Positions 1 to 8,045 are shown, counted from the first letter of the stretch. The stretch is 56,134 nt of DNA from Streptomyces poriferorum (GCF_019399235.1 NZ_JAELVH010000008.1:1-56134); one strand, 5' to 3'. The notes: generated from the letters alone by a model not told the origin. Made by a program: numbers and translations.

Positions 1-281
1 AGATCGTCCAGCAGCGCGCTGCCTTCGCCTGCCGGCCCGCCGCTATCTTGGGACTCTGGTCCGCCTGGAGCAGGAACGCCTGCGCTGTCCGACGCTGTTG
101 TCGGGGCAGTAGTTTCGGCAGGTCGCGAGTCGCGTGAGCTCCGGCTCGGAGCATCGGCGGGCGGGCCTCCGATGGCGGGGCGTGCTTCTCGGTCGCGGGG
201 CAGCCCCTGGCCCGGGATCGCGATCGGTGGCCAGGCAACACCGGATGCCTTCGAGGTGGCGGGGGACGTAGGGTCCTTCAT
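1..281 (-). CDS. Partial N-terminus of mobile-element protein (runs off window edge)
   Basis: A minus-strand frame opens at ATG 281 and has no stop to the window edge, giving 93 codons of an incomplete protein. A GAGAGGAAC ribosome binding site lies 4 bases before the ATG. The visible part is rich in Pro, Ala, Ser and Gly and looks disordered, ending in G-E-G-S-A-L-L-D-D. That is the kind of lead-in I associate with DUF3631-type ATPase proteins of actinobacterial integrative elements, but too little is present to assign it. It follows the excisionase-like gene on the same strand. Codon third positions are less G/C-rich than in the neighbouring core genes, which fits an acquired element. Confidence 0.55.
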   Translation of the reverse strand, partial: MKDPTSPATSKASGVAWPPIAIPGQGLPRDREARPAIGGPPADAPSRSSRDSRPAETTAPTTASDSAGVPAPGGPESQDSGGPAGEGSALLDD

Positions 282-297
282 AGATGTTCCTCTCGGG

Positions 298-326
298 TGG
301 GGGCGAGACGGGCAAGGTCTCGCCCC
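298..326. terminator. Hairpin between two element genes
   Basis: Perfect 11-bp inverted repeat (298-308 with 316-326, arm GGGGGCGAGAC, 7-base loop). It sits between the excisionase-like gene and the partial gene on the minus strand, so it could end the first transcript or act as an attenuator in the leader of the second. There is no clear T-run. Confidence 0.45.
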
Positions 327-369
327 CGACCAGTTCGTTCAGGGATGGGCGAGGTGCAAGGGGTTCTCC

Positions 370-397
370 GGCCCTCGGCGTAGGCGCGCCGAGGGCC
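370..397 (-). terminator. Hairpin downstream of excisionase-like gene
   Basis: Perfect 11-bp stem (370-380 with 387-397, arm GGCCCTCGGCG, 6-base loop), 27 bp past the stop codon of the minus-strand HTH gene. A short T-run (398-400) follows on the plus strand, so it may stop transcription in both directions. Confidence 0.55.
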
Positions 398-424
398 TTT
401 GCTGTGTCCGGGCGGTCCGGCGGC

Positions 425-619
425 TCATGAGGCCAGGCCCCACTCGTCTCCGCCGTCGATCAGCGCGCGCTCGTAGCGCAGCAGTTCGGCCTCGGGGTAG
501 AGCACTCGCTTGCCGACCTTGATGCCGCGCGGCCCCTTCTTGAGCTGGCGCCAGTAGCGGACGGTGCTCTCGGCGGTGCGGTAGCGCTCGGCTACCTCGG
601 CGGTGGTCAGGTATCGCAT
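425..619 (-). CDS. Excisionase-like HTH DNA-binding protein
   Basis: 64-residue protein with a single winged-helix/MerR-type helix-turn-helix of the excisionase class (HTH_17): TTAEVAERYRTAESTVRYW, then a short wing containing KVGKRVLYPEAEL. Proteins of this size next to an integrase usually act as recombination directionality factors (Xis), binding and bending DNA at the attachment site to favour excision. It is transcribed away from the XRE regulator and integrase, from a shared AT-rich intergenic region. Start ATG 619 has a GGGAA sequence a few bases upstream. An alternative role is simple transcriptional regulation of the element genes to the left. Confidence 0.75.
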   Translation of the reverse strand: MRYLTTAEVAERYRTAESTVRYWRQLKKGPRGIKVGKRVLYPEAELLRYERALIDGGDEWGLAS

Positions 620-739
620 GCGTTCCCATTCGGCTAGATAGCGATTCGATCTGCATAATCAGTACCTCATGATCGGCGGTTAGCCAAACCGGGAAGCTCA
701 TGTTTCAATTTGGATAGCGATGGTCGCGATGGAGGTTCG
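620..739. promoter_or_regulatory. Divergent promoter/operator region of the element
   Basis: 120-bp gap between the divergent excisionase-like and XRE genes, clearly more AT-rich than its surroundings. It contains a 9-bp direct repeat GATAGCGAT (637-645 and 713-721) and a small dyad GGTT-N5-AACC near 679-691. These are candidate operators for the XRE or excisionase-like protein. No promoter boxes were assigned with certainty. Confidence 0.4.
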
Positions 740-1240
740 ATGGCAGGCGAGAAGGCCGAGGGTGGCGAGGTGCCGCTGCTCTACAGCGAAGGCAACGTGG
801 CGGGCCGCGTGGCCCTGGAGCGCGAGGTCAGAGGGTGGAGCACGACCGAGCTGGCCGAGCGGGTGACCAGAGCGGGCGTGAAGATGAACCAGACGGCCGT
901 GTGGCGCATCGAGAACGGCTCACCCCGCCGGCGGATCAACCTCGATGAGGCGCTCGCCTTCTCCCGCGTCTTCGAGCTCCCCCTCGAAGAGCTGATGTCC
1001 CCGCCCCTCGAAGGGCTCGACATCGACAGCCGACGGCTCGTCCAGGAAGCCGTCGAGGCGTTCTACGAGACCCGCGACGCCCGCGATCGCCTGCACCGCG
1101 CCGTGGTCGCCGTCGCCGGTCACATCAAGGCCCACCCCGACAGCTCGCGGGCGATCCACCAGCAGTGCCTCCGCCTCATGGGCGACGAGCGGGACGCCCG
1201 CGTCCTCAGCGGCGACATCGAGGACGGGGGGCACTACTGA
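740..1240 (+). CDS. XRE-family helix-turn-helix regulator
   Basis: 166-residue protein with a Cro/C1-type helix-turn-helix in its N-terminal half: VALEREVRGWSTTELAERV, then NQTAVWRIENG and a third helix ending in ALAFSRVFELPLEELM. The C-terminal half is a charged helical region of unknown function. I chose ATG 740 over the in-frame ATG 710 because GGAGG lies at 731-735. The gene is 24 bp upstream of the integrase on the same strand, so the two are probably co-transcribed. It likely controls lysogeny-like maintenance, that is expression of integrase and of the divergent excisionase operon. Confidence 0.8.
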   Translation: MAGEKAEGGEVPLLYSEGNVAGRVALEREVRGWSTTELAERVTRAGVKMNQTAVWRIENGSPRRRINLDEALAFSRVFELPLEELMSPPLEGLDIDSRRLVQEAVEAFYETRDARDRLHRAVVAVAGHIKAHPDSSRAIHQQCLRLMGDERDARVLSGDIEDGGHY

Positions 1241-1264
1241 CAACTCACATCAAGGAGAGGCCAC

Positions 1265-2419
1265 TTGGCGAACATCCAGAAGCGCACCAACGGCAAATGG
1301 CGTGCCCGATACCGCGACCTCGACGGCAAGGAACACGCTCGCCACTTCGACCGGAAGCTCGACGCCCAGCGCTGGCTCGACGAGGTCACGACCAGCGTGG
1401 TCACCGGTCAGTACGTCGACCCGCGCGCCGGTCGCATCACGTTCCAGAAGTACGCCGAGAGGTGGCAGGGCTCGCTCATCGCGAGCGAGGCGGGTGAGCG
1501 CATCACCGACAACGCGCTCCGGCTCCACCTCGTACCGGCGTTGGGCGCCCGCTCACTGGCGGCGATACGCCGTAATGACATACAGGTGCTCTTCAAGCAC
1601 CTGTCCGACCAGCTCGGCCCCGGCAGCGTCCGGAACGTCCACGACGTCCTCGTGCGCGTCATGACCGCGGCCGTGGACGACAAGGTCATCGCATCCACTC
1701 CGTGCCGCCGGATCACCCTTCCGGTCATGCCGGACGAGGAGGTCACTCCGCCCACCGTCGCCCAGGTGGAGGACATGGCACGCGTGATGCCGCCGTACAT
1801 CCGGGCAGCCGTCGTCGTGCTCGCAGGGTCAGGCTTGCGCATAGGTGAGTTGCTGGGCCTGAAGGTGTCGGACGTCGACTTCAAGGCCGGCAGCATTCGC
1901 GTGGAGCGGCAGCGGCTCCAGTCGGGGAAGATCGGCCCGCCGAAGACCGCGAAGTCCCGGCGTACGGTTCCGGTCGGGGAGGTCGTCACCGACGCGCTCC
2001 TCGGGCACCTCGCCGCGCGCCCCTCCACGGAGTGGCTGTTCACGATGGAGGAGGGGGAACCGCTCAACTACCGCCGCTGGAAAACCGAGTGGAATTGCGC
2101 ACGTAGGGCGCTCCAGGCGGCGGAGAGCGATGCAGCCAAGCGTGAGGGCCGCAAACCCGTCGAGCTGCCGCACATGGTGACCCACGACCTGCGGCACTTC
2201 TACGCCTCCGCGCTCATCGCGGGCGGGGCGAGCGTCAAGCAGGTCCAGATGGTCCTCGGCCACGCGTCCGCCGTCATCACGCTGCGGATCTACGCGCACC
2301 TGTGGCCGGGCGAAGAAGACCGCACCCGGTCCGTGATGGACGCCGTTCTTGGCGGCCTGCGGACCGGGTGCGGACCGGTAGGCGACATGACCAGCGAAAC
2401 CGCAGGTCAGGCGGCCTAA
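1265..2419 (+). CDS. int: Tyrosine site-specific recombinase (integrase)
   Basis: 384-residue phage/AICE-type integrase. It has an N-terminal arm-binding domain (about 1-55), a core-binding SAM-like domain (about 65-150) and the catalytic domain. The catalytic residues are visible: R192 in RIGELLG, H307-x-x-R310 in HDLRH, H333 in LGH, and the nucleophile Y343 in RIYAH. It would catalyse integration of the element at its attachment site and, with the excisionase-like protein, excision. Translation starts at TTG 1265 behind a good AAGGAGAGG site. The stop codon is only 7 bp from the stop codon of the convergent sodN, which places the attachment site at the sodN 3' end. No frameshift or missing catalytic residue was seen, so the enzyme looks functional. 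Confidence 0.93.
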   Translation: MANIQKRTNGKWRARYRDLDGKEHARHFDRKLDAQRWLDEVTTSVVTGQYVDPRAGRITFQKYAERWQGSLIASEAGERITDNALRLHLVPALGARSLAAIRRNDIQVLFKHLSDQLGPGSVRNVHDVLVRVMTAAVDDKVIASTPCRRITLPVMPDEEVTPPTVAQVEDMARVMPPYIRAAVVVLAGSGLRIGELLGLKVSDVDFKAGSIRVERQRLQSGKIGPPKTAKSRRTVPVGEVVTDALLGHLAARPSTEWLFTMEEGEPLNYRRWKTEWNCARRALQAAESDAAKREGRKPVELPHMVTHDLRHFYASALIAGGASVKQVQMVLGHASAVITLRIYAHLWPGEEDRTRSVMDAVLGGLRTGCGPVGDMTSETAGQAA

Positions 2420-2470
2420 CCAGAGATCAAGCCTTCTTGGTCTCCCAGAAGATCTTGTCGATCTCGGCGA
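2420..2470. other. Probable attachment site in the 3' end of sodN
   Basis: No tRNA gene borders the integrase. Instead the integrase stop is followed after 7 bp by the last codons of sodN. Integrases of this class commonly lie beside one attachment site, and elements that target the end of a gene usually restore its coding sequence. The sodN C-terminus (IDKIFWETKKA) looks normal, as expected if the core site overlaps these codons. The second copy would lie left of the window, so this is an inference. Confidence 0.4.
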
Positions 2471-2822
2471 TCAGGTCGAGCGCCTTCTGGCCCGTGGCCG
2501 GGTCCGTGGAGCCCTTCGCGGCCGACAGCGCCTTGAGGGCGTCGTTGACCAGCTGGTGCAGCTCCGGGTACTTCTCGAAGTGCGGGGGCTTGAAGTAGTC
2601 GCTCCACAGCACCGAGACGTGGTGCTTGGCGAGCTCGGCGCGCTGCTCCTTGATGACCACCGCGCGGGCCCGGAAGTGCGGGTCCTCGTTGGCCTGGTAC
2701 TTCTCCTGGACGGCCTTGACGGACTCCGCCTCGATGCGGGCCTGGGCCGGGTCGTACACGCCGCAGGGGAGGTCGCAGTGGGCGCTGACCTTCACCTTGG
2801 GGGCAAACAGGCGGGAAAGCAT
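2427..2822 (-). CDS. sodN: Nickel-containing superoxide dismutase precursor
   Basis: 131-residue precursor of cytoplasmic Ni-SOD, which converts superoxide to hydrogen peroxide and oxygen. A 14-residue propeptide (MLSRLFAPKVKVSA) is followed by the nickel hook H15-C-D-L-P-C20-G-V-Y: after cleavage the His15 N-terminus and the two cysteines bind nickel. The rest is the four-helix bundle typical of the family, at the usual length. Start ATG 2822 is preceded by AGGAAGGA. The processing protease gene sodX is divergent and adjacent. In S. coelicolor, sodN is known to be post-transcriptionally antagonised by a small RNA derived from the Nur-controlled sodF mRNA; whether that operates here cannot be judged. 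No terminator separates it from the integrase. Confidence 0.97.
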   Translation of the reverse strand: MLSRLFAPKVKVSAHCDLPCGVYDPAQARIEAESVKAVQEKYQANEDPHFRARAVVIKEQRAELAKHHVSVLWSDYFKPPHFEKYPELHQLVNDALKALSAAKGSTDPATGQKALDLIAEIDKIFWETKKA

Positions 2823-3002
2823 TGAGCTGTCCTTCCTCGTGATCGTCTTCTCAGGTGGGACATTACTCCGTGAGAAGCGTGTTTTTGCGGGTGCCCCCAT
2901 GGGCTTAGGCCAAAAGTCCAGGGTGAGGATGAGACCAGTGGCCGAATGTACGGAAGCCCGTGCGGGACGGTGTACTGGACGGACCGGGGAGGTGCCGGAG
3001 AG
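2823..3002. promoter_or_regulatory. sodN-sodX divergent intergenic region
   Basis: 180-bp gap between the divergent sodN and sodX starts, presumably holding both promoters. The stretch next to sodN carries its AGGAAGGA site on the minus strand, and GGGGAGG (2986-2992) precedes sodX on the plus strand. I see no convincing Nur or Fur box by eye. Confidence 0.4.
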
Positions 3003-3461
3003 ATGCGGGAGGTACCGGAGGTGCCGGAACTGACCGATGACCAGCCCCGACGGGGGCCGGCGGCGAGAGTGCCGTTCCAGGTGGTGGAGGTGACGGGGCC
3101 TTCGATGGTGCCCACGCTCCACCACGGGGACTGGCTGCTCGTGCAGTACGGGGCGCAGGTGCGCCCCGGTGACGTGGTGATTCTGCGTCATCCGTTCCAG
3201 CAGGACCTGCTGGTGGTCAAGCGGGCCGTGGAGCGGCGGGCCGGTGGCTGGTGGGTGCTGGGTGACAACCGGTTCGCGGGCGGGGACAGCACGGACTACG
3301 GGACCGTGCCCGAGGAGCTCGTACTGGCCAGGGTCCGGGCCCGGTACCGGCCGCTGGCGAAGGATCAGCGCTCGGTGCTCGGGGTGGCGGGCTGGGCCGT
3401 GTCCGCGCTGCGGCCGGTCTCCGCGGCCCGTTCCGTCTCCAGGCGCTTCCGGGCCCGGTAG
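3003..3461 (+). CDS. sodX: Ni-SOD maturation protease (S26 family)
   Basis: 152-residue signal-peptidase-like serine protease that removes the SodN propeptide. The S26 catalytic features are present: Ser in TGPSMVPTL, Lys in LLVVKRAVE and the conserved box LGDNRFAGGDSTDYG. Unlike true signal peptidases there is no N-terminal membrane anchor, which fits a cytoplasmic enzyme acting on cytoplasmic SodN. I prefer ATG 3003 over the upstream in-frame ATG 2946 because GGAGG lies about 10 bases before it and the preceding residues are not family-like. Its 3' end overlaps the convergent CGNR gene by 97 bp. Confidence 0.92.
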   Translation: MREVPEVPELTDDQPRRGPAARVPFQVVEVTGPSMVPTLHHGDWLLVQYGAQVRPGDVVILRHPFQQDLLVVKRAVERRAGGWWVLGDNRFAGGDSTDYGTVPEELVLARVRARYRPLAKDQRSVLGVAGWAVSALRPVSAARSVSRRFRAR

Positions 3462-3994
3462 GCGGCCACGTTGGCGCGCGTCGCGCAGCGGTCCGAGCAG
3501 TAGCGGCGGGAGCGGTTGGTCGAGGTGTCGAGGTAGGCGTTGCGGCACGGTGCCGCCTCGCACAGGCCGAGCCGGTCCACGCCGTACGACGTCAGGTGGA
3601 AGGCGAGGCCCATCGCCGCGATCGCGGCGTAGCCCGCCGTGGCGTTGGACGGGTGGTCGGTCAGATGCATGTGCCAGTCCGGCTTGCCGTCCGCGTCCCG
3701 GATGTCGTGCCCGGAGATCTGCGGGCTGACGGGGAACTCCAGCAGCAGTGAGTTGAGCAGGTCGACGGCGAGTGTCTCGTCGCCGCCGTCGGCCGCCTCG
3801 AAGACCGCGCGCAGCCGGGCCCGTACGGACCGGAAGCGGGTCACGTCCGCGTCGGTCGCCCGCCGCGCGGCCTGTCCGTTGGCGCCGAAGAGCTCGCGCA
3901 CCGCGTCGACCGAGGTCAGGGCGTCCTTGTTGCGGGCCGGCTCCTCGGTGTTGACCAGACGCACGGCGTAGTCCGAGTAATAGGCCAGTTCCAC
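3365..3994 (-). CDS. CGNR zinc-finger transcriptional regulator
   Basis: 209-residue protein of the ABATE/CGNR family. The N-terminal part (about 1-150) is the predicted ligand-binding ABATE domain. The C-terminal zinc finger has cysteines in LCEAAPC and YCSDRCATR, with the family signature CGNR present here as C-A-T-R, followed by a basic helix (NVAAYRARKRLE). Members are predicted DNA-binding regulators. Translation starts at GTG 3994 with AAGGAC upstream. The last 30 or so residues are encoded opposite the sodX C-terminus. Confidence 0.85.
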   Translation of the reverse strand: MELAYYSDYAVRLVNTEEPARNKDALTSVDAVRELFGANGQAARRATDADVTRFRSVRARLRAVFEAADGGDETLAVDLLNSLLLEFPVSPQISGHDIRDADGKPDWHMHLTDHPSNATAGYAAIAAMGLAFHLTSYGVDRLGLCEAAPCRNAYLDTSTNRSRRYCSDRCATRANVAAYRARKRLETERAAETGRSADTAQPATPSTER

Positions 3995-4084
3995 TTGCAG
4001 TCCTTACGGCGTCGGTCTAGGGTCGGTGCAGCGATGAAGTAATGGGCTTCTACGGGTCCAGGGTATTACATGGGAGGGTTTCAG

Positions 4085-4846
4085 GTGACGGATACAGCTA
4101 CGGGCACCGACTGGCAGGCCTGGCAGGAAAGCTGGGACCGGCAGCAGGAGTGGTACCTGCCCGACCGCGAGGAACGCTTCCGGGTCATGCTCGACATGGT
4201 CGAGGCCTTCACCGGCCCGGAACCGCGGGTGCTCGACCTCGCGTGCGGTACGGGAAGTATTACGGACAGGCTGCTGCGGCGGTTCCCGAACGCCACCAGC
4301 ACCGGCGTCGACCTCGACCCCGCGCTGCTCGCCATCGCCCGCGGCACCTTCGCCGGCGACGAGCGCGTCAGCTTCGTGACCGCCGACCTCAAGGACCCGC
4401 GGTGGACGGAGCGGCTGCCCCACGACTCGTACGACGCCGTCCTCACCGCGACGGCTCTGCACTGGCTGCACAGTGAGCCGCTTGCCGCGCTGTACGGGCA
4501 GATCGGCGGCCTCGTCCGGGACGGCGGCGTGTTCATGAACGCCGACCGCATGATCGAGACGGGTACTCCCCGGATCAACGCCGCCGAACGCGCCCACCGG
4601 CACGCAGGTATGGACCGGGCCAAGGCCGCCGGGGTCCTGGACTGGGCGCAGTGGTGGGCGCTGGCCGCGAAGGACCCGGTGCTCGCCGGGCCCACCGCCG
4701 AGCGGTTCGGGATCTACGGCGAGCACGCCGACGGCGACATGCCGTCCGCCGCATGGCATGCGGACACCCTGCGCGCCGCCGGGTTCGCCGAGGCACGGCC
4801 CGTCTGGTCCTCCCCCTCGGACAGTCTGGTGCTCGCGGTGAAGTAG
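4085..4846 (+). CDS. Class I SAM-dependent methyltransferase
   Basis: 253-residue Rossmann-fold methyltransferase. SAM-binding motif I is DLACGTGSI (about residues 50-58), followed by the acidic residue in GVDLDP and motif III-like TADLKD. The substrate is unknown. The start is GTG 4085 rather than in-frame ATG 4070, because GGGAGGG (4072-4078) is correctly spaced for it. The gene stands alone, followed by a strong terminator. Confidence 0.88.
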   Translation: MTDTATGTDWQAWQESWDRQQEWYLPDREERFRVMLDMVEAFTGPEPRVLDLACGTGSITDRLLRRFPNATSTGVDLDPALLAIARGTFAGDERVSFVTADLKDPRWTERLPHDSYDAVLTATALHWLHSEPLAALYGQIGGLVRDGGVFMNADRMIETGTPRINAAERAHRHAGMDRAKAAGVLDWAQWWALAAKDPVLAGPTAERFGIYGEHADGDMPSAAWHADTLRAAGFAEARPVWSSPSDSLVLAVK

Positions 4847-4859
4847 AGGCACCATGCGT

Positions 4860-4905
4860 GGCGGGGCGGTACGGACGACGGTCCGGACCGCCCCGCCAAC
4901 TTTTT
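4860..4905 (+). terminator. Rho-independent terminator of methyltransferase gene
   Basis: Stem 4860-4876 with 4881-4897 (17 bp with one mismatch, arm begins GGCGGGGCGGT, loop GACG), followed by AAC and TTTTT at 4901-4905. Confidence 0.85.
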
Positions 4906-4994
4906 CCGGTCCGTTACCGCAACCCGCCCTGCGTCCCACCGCACTGGAAGGGTGAGACGGTCCGCGCCCGCGGGCCGGGGGAGGGACGGTAACG

Positions 4995-5483
4995 ATGCGG
5001 AGCGATGACGACGACGCGCTGCACGCCTTCGTCGAGAGCAGACGCACCGCACTCTTCCGCAGCGCGTATCTGCTCTGCGGCGACCGGCACGAGGCCGAGG
5101 ACCTGGTCCAGGCGACGTTGGTCAAGGTGGTGCTCGGCGGACGGCGGCACGGGCGGCTGGAGAACATCGAGGCGTACGCGCGCAAGACGCTGGTCAACAC
5201 CTTCATCGCGGCCCGCCGCCGGTTCTGGCGGCGCGAGCAGTCCTACGGCGAACTGCCCGAACGGGCGGTCCACGCACCCGACACGGACACCGGCCTCGCG
5301 CTACGGGCGGCACTCGCCCGGCTCACGCCCAGGCAGCGGGCCGTACTGGTGCTGCGTTTCTGGGAGGACCTGAGTGTCGAGGCCACGGCCGGACTGCTCG
5401 GGATGCGGGAGAACACGGTCAAGAGCCACGCGGCTCGGGGGCTTGCGGCGCTGCGCGCCGAGATGGCGGGGGAGTTGGTATGA
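4995..5483 (+). CDS. SigE-type ECF RNA polymerase sigma factor
   Basis: 162-residue extracytoplasmic-function sigma factor of the actinobacterial SigE-like (SigE70) group. Region 2 spans about 10-75 (AYLLCGDRHEAEDLVQATLVKV). Region 4 spans about 105-155 (LTPRQRAVLVLRFWEDLSVEATAGLLGMRENTVKSHA), including its helix-turn-helix. GGGGAGGGA lies upstream of ATG 4995. Its stop codon overlaps the start of the next gene (ATGA), which encodes a single-pass membrane protein, so the pair looks like a sigma factor with its membrane partner. The target promoter is unknown. Confidence 0.92.
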   Translation: MRSDDDDALHAFVESRRTALFRSAYLLCGDRHEAEDLVQATLVKVVLGGRRHGRLENIEAYARKTLVNTFIAARRRFWRREQSYGELPERAVHAPDTDTGLALRAALARLTPRQRAVLVLRFWEDLSVEATAGLLGMRENTVKSHAARGLAALRAEMAGELV

Positions 5484-6235
5484 ACGACGTGCGGGAGCTG
5501 CTGGGGCGGGCCGCCGAGGCCGCGGGGCGTCCGGTCCTCAGCACCGAGGAGGTCTACGCGCGGGCGGCGCGGGTACGCAGGCGCCGCCGGGTGGCGGTGT
5601 CGGCGGCGGCGGTGTGCGCGGTGGCGGCGGGTGCGTTCGTGGTGCCGGGGATCTCGGCAGGAGGAGAGGCGCCGCGGGCGTCCTCGGTCGCGGCGCCCGG
5701 CAAGCTCGCCGGCAACACCGAGCGGGCGCGCGCGCTGATCAAGCTGCTGCCCGAGGGGGTCGGCTCGGTCGAGGAGAGGCCGAGGGCCGGCAGAGTGGAG
5801 GATGGCGCGGAGGCTGAGCACATCGTGGAGGTTCCGGGTGGGCCGCTCGGCGGGCTCTACACGGTCCGCAGGGACGGCGGCGTCGGCTTCCTCGAAATAG
5901 GGGTGATGGCACCTGCGGGCGGCCTCCTGAGCAAGGACGTGTGCGCAAGGGCAGGGGTGCTGCGGATTACGGACTGCGTCCGGGAAGAGCTGCCGGACGG
6001 GCGGGTGCTGACCATCTGGAACGACCCGATGACCGTCATCCGCAGCAGCGTCGCACAGTGGGGCCCGGAGATGGGGGCCCAGCTCACGCTCAAGGACGGT
6101 GAGCAGCTGACCGTGCGGAACAGTACCGGTTACGAGGGCGATGCCGCGCTGGGGCCTCTGCTCAAGACCCCGCCGCTCACACGGGCGCAGCTGCGGACGC
6201 TGATGCTCAGCCCGGAGCTGCTGCCGCTGAAGTGA
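5480..6235 (+). CDS. Membrane-anchored protein co-expressed with ECF sigma factor
   Basis: 251-residue protein with a short cytoplasmic N-terminus (about 1-35, ending RVRRRRR), one membrane segment (about 37-57, VAVSAAAVCAVAAGAFVV) and an extracytoplasmic domain of about 190 residues. Translationally coupled to the sigma gene by an ATGA overlap. The topology is that expected of a regulator or sensor of the sigma factor, but I do not see a zinc-binding anti-sigma (HxxxCxxC) motif, so calling it an anti-sigma factor is inference. Confidence 0.8.
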   Translation: MNDVRELLGRAAEAAGRPVLSTEEVYARAARVRRRRRVAVSAAAVCAVAAGAFVVPGISAGGEAPRASSVAAPGKLAGNTERARALIKLLPEGVGSVEERPRAGRVEDGAEAEHIVEVPGGPLGGLYTVRRDGGVGFLEIGVMAPAGGLLSKDVCARAGVLRITDCVREELPDGRVLTIWNDPMTVIRSSVAQWGPEMGAQLTLKDGEQLTVRNSTGYEGDAALGPLLKTPPLTRAQLRTLMLSPELLPLK

Positions 6236-6252
6236 AGTAGTCCGTACGCACG

Positions 6253-6291
6253 CGAGGGCGGTACGGGCCCCGTCGGCCCGTACCGCCCTCG
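6253..6291. terminator. Bidirectional terminator
   Basis: Perfect 17-bp stem (6253-6269 with 6275-6291, loop CCGTC) between the convergent sigma-partner gene and the ABC transporter ATPase gene. It serves both directions. Confidence 0.85.
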
Positions 6292-6308
6292 TGTGCTCGT
6301 GCTCGCGG

Positions 6309-7070
6309 CTACAGCACCTTGGACAGGAACGACTTCGTCCGGTCGTGCTGCGGGTTGGTCAGCACGTCGCGTGGGTGGCCCGACTCGACCACCACGCCGT
6401 CGTCCATGAAGACCAGCGCGTCGCCGACCTCACGGGCGAAGCCCATCTCGTGGGTCACGACGATCATCGTCATGCCGTCCTCGGCGAGACCGCGCATGAC
6501 GTCGAGGACGTCGCCCACCAGCTCCGGGTCGAGTGCCGAGGTGGGCTCGTCGAAGAGCATCAGCTTCGGCTCCATGGCCAGTGCCCGGGCGATGGCCACC
6601 CGCTGCTGCTGTCCGCCGGAGAGCTGCGAGGGGTAGTTCTTCGCCTTGTCGGACAGGCCGACGCGGTCCAGGAGGCGTTCGGCGCGGGCCCGGGCGACCG
6701 CCCGGGACTCGCCCTTGACCTGGACGGGGGCCTCCATGACGTTCTCGATCGCCGTCATGTGGGGGAACAGGTTGAAGCGCTGGAAGACCATGCCGATGTC
6801 ACGGCGCTTCAGGGCGACTTCGCTGTCCTTGAGCTCGTAGAGCTTGTCGCCCTTCTGGCGGTAGCCCACCAGCTCACCGTCGACGGACAGCCGGCCTGCG
6901 CTGATCTGCTCCAGGTGGTTGATGCACCGCAGGAAGGTCGACTTGCCGGAACCGGACGGGCCGATCAGACAGAAGACCTCGCGCGGGGCGACCTCCAGGT
7001 CGATGCCCTTGAGGATGTGCGCGGCGCCGAAGGACTTGTGGACGCCCTCGGCCTTCACCATGGCGGTCAT
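6309..7070 (-). CDS. Polar amino acid ABC transporter ATP-binding protein
   Basis: 253-residue nucleotide-binding subunit of a polar amino acid importer (GlnQ/GluA type). It shows Walker [10 protein letters not shown], the ABC signature [16 protein letters not shown], Walker [15 protein letters not shown] and the switch histidine in VVTHEMGFA. It energises uptake with the permease and binding protein encoded directly upstream. Start ATG 7070 overlaps the permease stop (ATGA), with GGGAGG about 10 bases upstream. Last gene of the operon, followed by the terminator at 6253-6291. Confidence 0.94.
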   Translation of the reverse strand: MTAMVKAEGVHKSFGAAHILKGIDLEVAPREVFCLIGPSGSGKSTFLRCINHLEQISAGRLSVDGELVGYRQKGDKLYELKDSEVALKRRDIGMVFQRFNLFPHMTAIENVMEAPVQVKGESRAVARARAERLLDRVGLSDKAKNYPSQLSGGQQQRVAIARALAMEPKLMLFDEPTSALDPELVGDVLDVMRGLAEDGMTMIVVTHEMGFAREVGDALVFMDDGVVVESGHPRDVLTNPQHDRTKSFLSKVL

Positions 7071-8017
7071 GCCATGCCTCCCTTCGGGCGGCCCAGCGAC
7101 AGCAGATTGGTCCTGATCTTCTGCATCGGTGTGGGCGGCAGGCTGCGGCTGGAGCCGCGGGCGTAGTACCGCTCCAGGTAGTACTGCCCGACGCTCAGCA
7201 CCGAGGTCATGACCAGGTACCAGGCCGCGGCGAGGAAGTACATCTCCACCGGGGCCCCGGAGGCCTGCCCGATGTCCTGGGCGTACTTGAACAGTTCGTA
7301 GAACTGGACGGCGGCCACCAGCGACGTGGTCTTCAGCATGTTGATGACCTCGTTGCCCGTGGGAGGCACGATCACCCGCATCGCCTGGGGGATCACGACC
7401 CGGCGCAGCGTCTTGCTGTGGCTCATGCCGAGCGCGTGCGAGGCCTCCGTCTGGCCCTCGTCGACCGAGAGTAGACCGGCACGGCAGATCTCCGCCATGT
7501 ACGCGGCCTCGTTGAGGCCCAGGCCGAGCAGCGCCGTGAGCAGCGGCGTCATGAAGCTCGACCAGTAGTCCTTGTAGATCGGCCCGAGGTTGATGTACTC
7601 GAAGACCAGACCGAGGTTGAACCAGACGAAGAGCTGGACCAGGACCGGCGTACCGCGGAAGAACCAGATGTAGGACCACGCGATCGACGAGGTCACCGGG
7701 TTCTTCGACAGGCGCATCACGGCGAGCAGGATGCCGCCGACCACGCCGATCACCATCGACAGGACGGTCAGCAGCAGCGTCTGGCCGACGCCCTTGATGA
7801 TCCGGTCGTCGAAGAAGTAGTCCGGGACCGCGCCCCAGTTGATCTTGCCCTGGCTGAAGGCGTAGATGATGGCGAAGAGCGCGGCGATGGCGATGACCGC
7901 CGAGACGTACCGGCCGTAGTGCCGGACCGGAATGGCCTTGATCGCCTCCGGGCCGGCCGGCGGTGTGGGGGGTGCGGGCGACCGTTCGGCCGGGCCCGTC
8001 TTCTCGATGTCAGTCAC
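7067..8017 (-). CDS. Polar amino acid ABC transporter permease
   Basis: 316-residue permease of the HisMQ/GlnP type. After a Pro-rich cytoplasmic N-terminus there is a membrane segment near 40-60, then the core with about five more (first near [23 protein letters not shown]). The EAA-loop that docks the ATPase is around [25 protein letters not shown]. It is one protein rather than two paired permeases, so it may work as a homodimer. Translation starts at GTG 8017 with AAAGG upstream, and the end overlaps the ATPase start. Confidence 0.93.
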   Translation of the reverse strand: MTDIEKTGPAERSPAPPTPPAGPEAIKAIPVRHYGRYVSAVIAIAALFAIIYAFSQGKINWGAVPDYFFDDRIIKGVGQTLLLTVLSMVIGVVGGILLAVMRLSKNPVTSSIAWSYIWFFRGTPVLVQLFVWFNLGLVFEYINLGPIYKDYWSSFMTPLLTALLGLGLNEAAYMAEICRAGLLSVDEGQTEASHALGMSHSKTLRRVVIPQAMRVIVPPTGNEVINMLKTTSLVAAVQFYELFKYAQDIGQASGAPVEMYFLAAAWYLVMTSVLSVGQYYLERYYARGSSRSLPPTPMQKIRTNLLSLGRPKGGMA

Positions 8018-8045
8018 GGCTGATGCCTTTCAGCGCCGGATCCGG

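Noticed and set aside
172..522. Plus-strand ORF of 116 codons at the left end
   Set aside because: It crosses two hairpins and overlaps two better-supported minus-strand genes, with arginine-rich low-complexity translation typical of a shadow frame.
2823..3563. N-terminal extension of sodN to 378 residues
   Set aside because: The extension runs through the sodX gene. The known 14-residue propeptide and the ribosome site AGGAAGGA fix the start at 2822.
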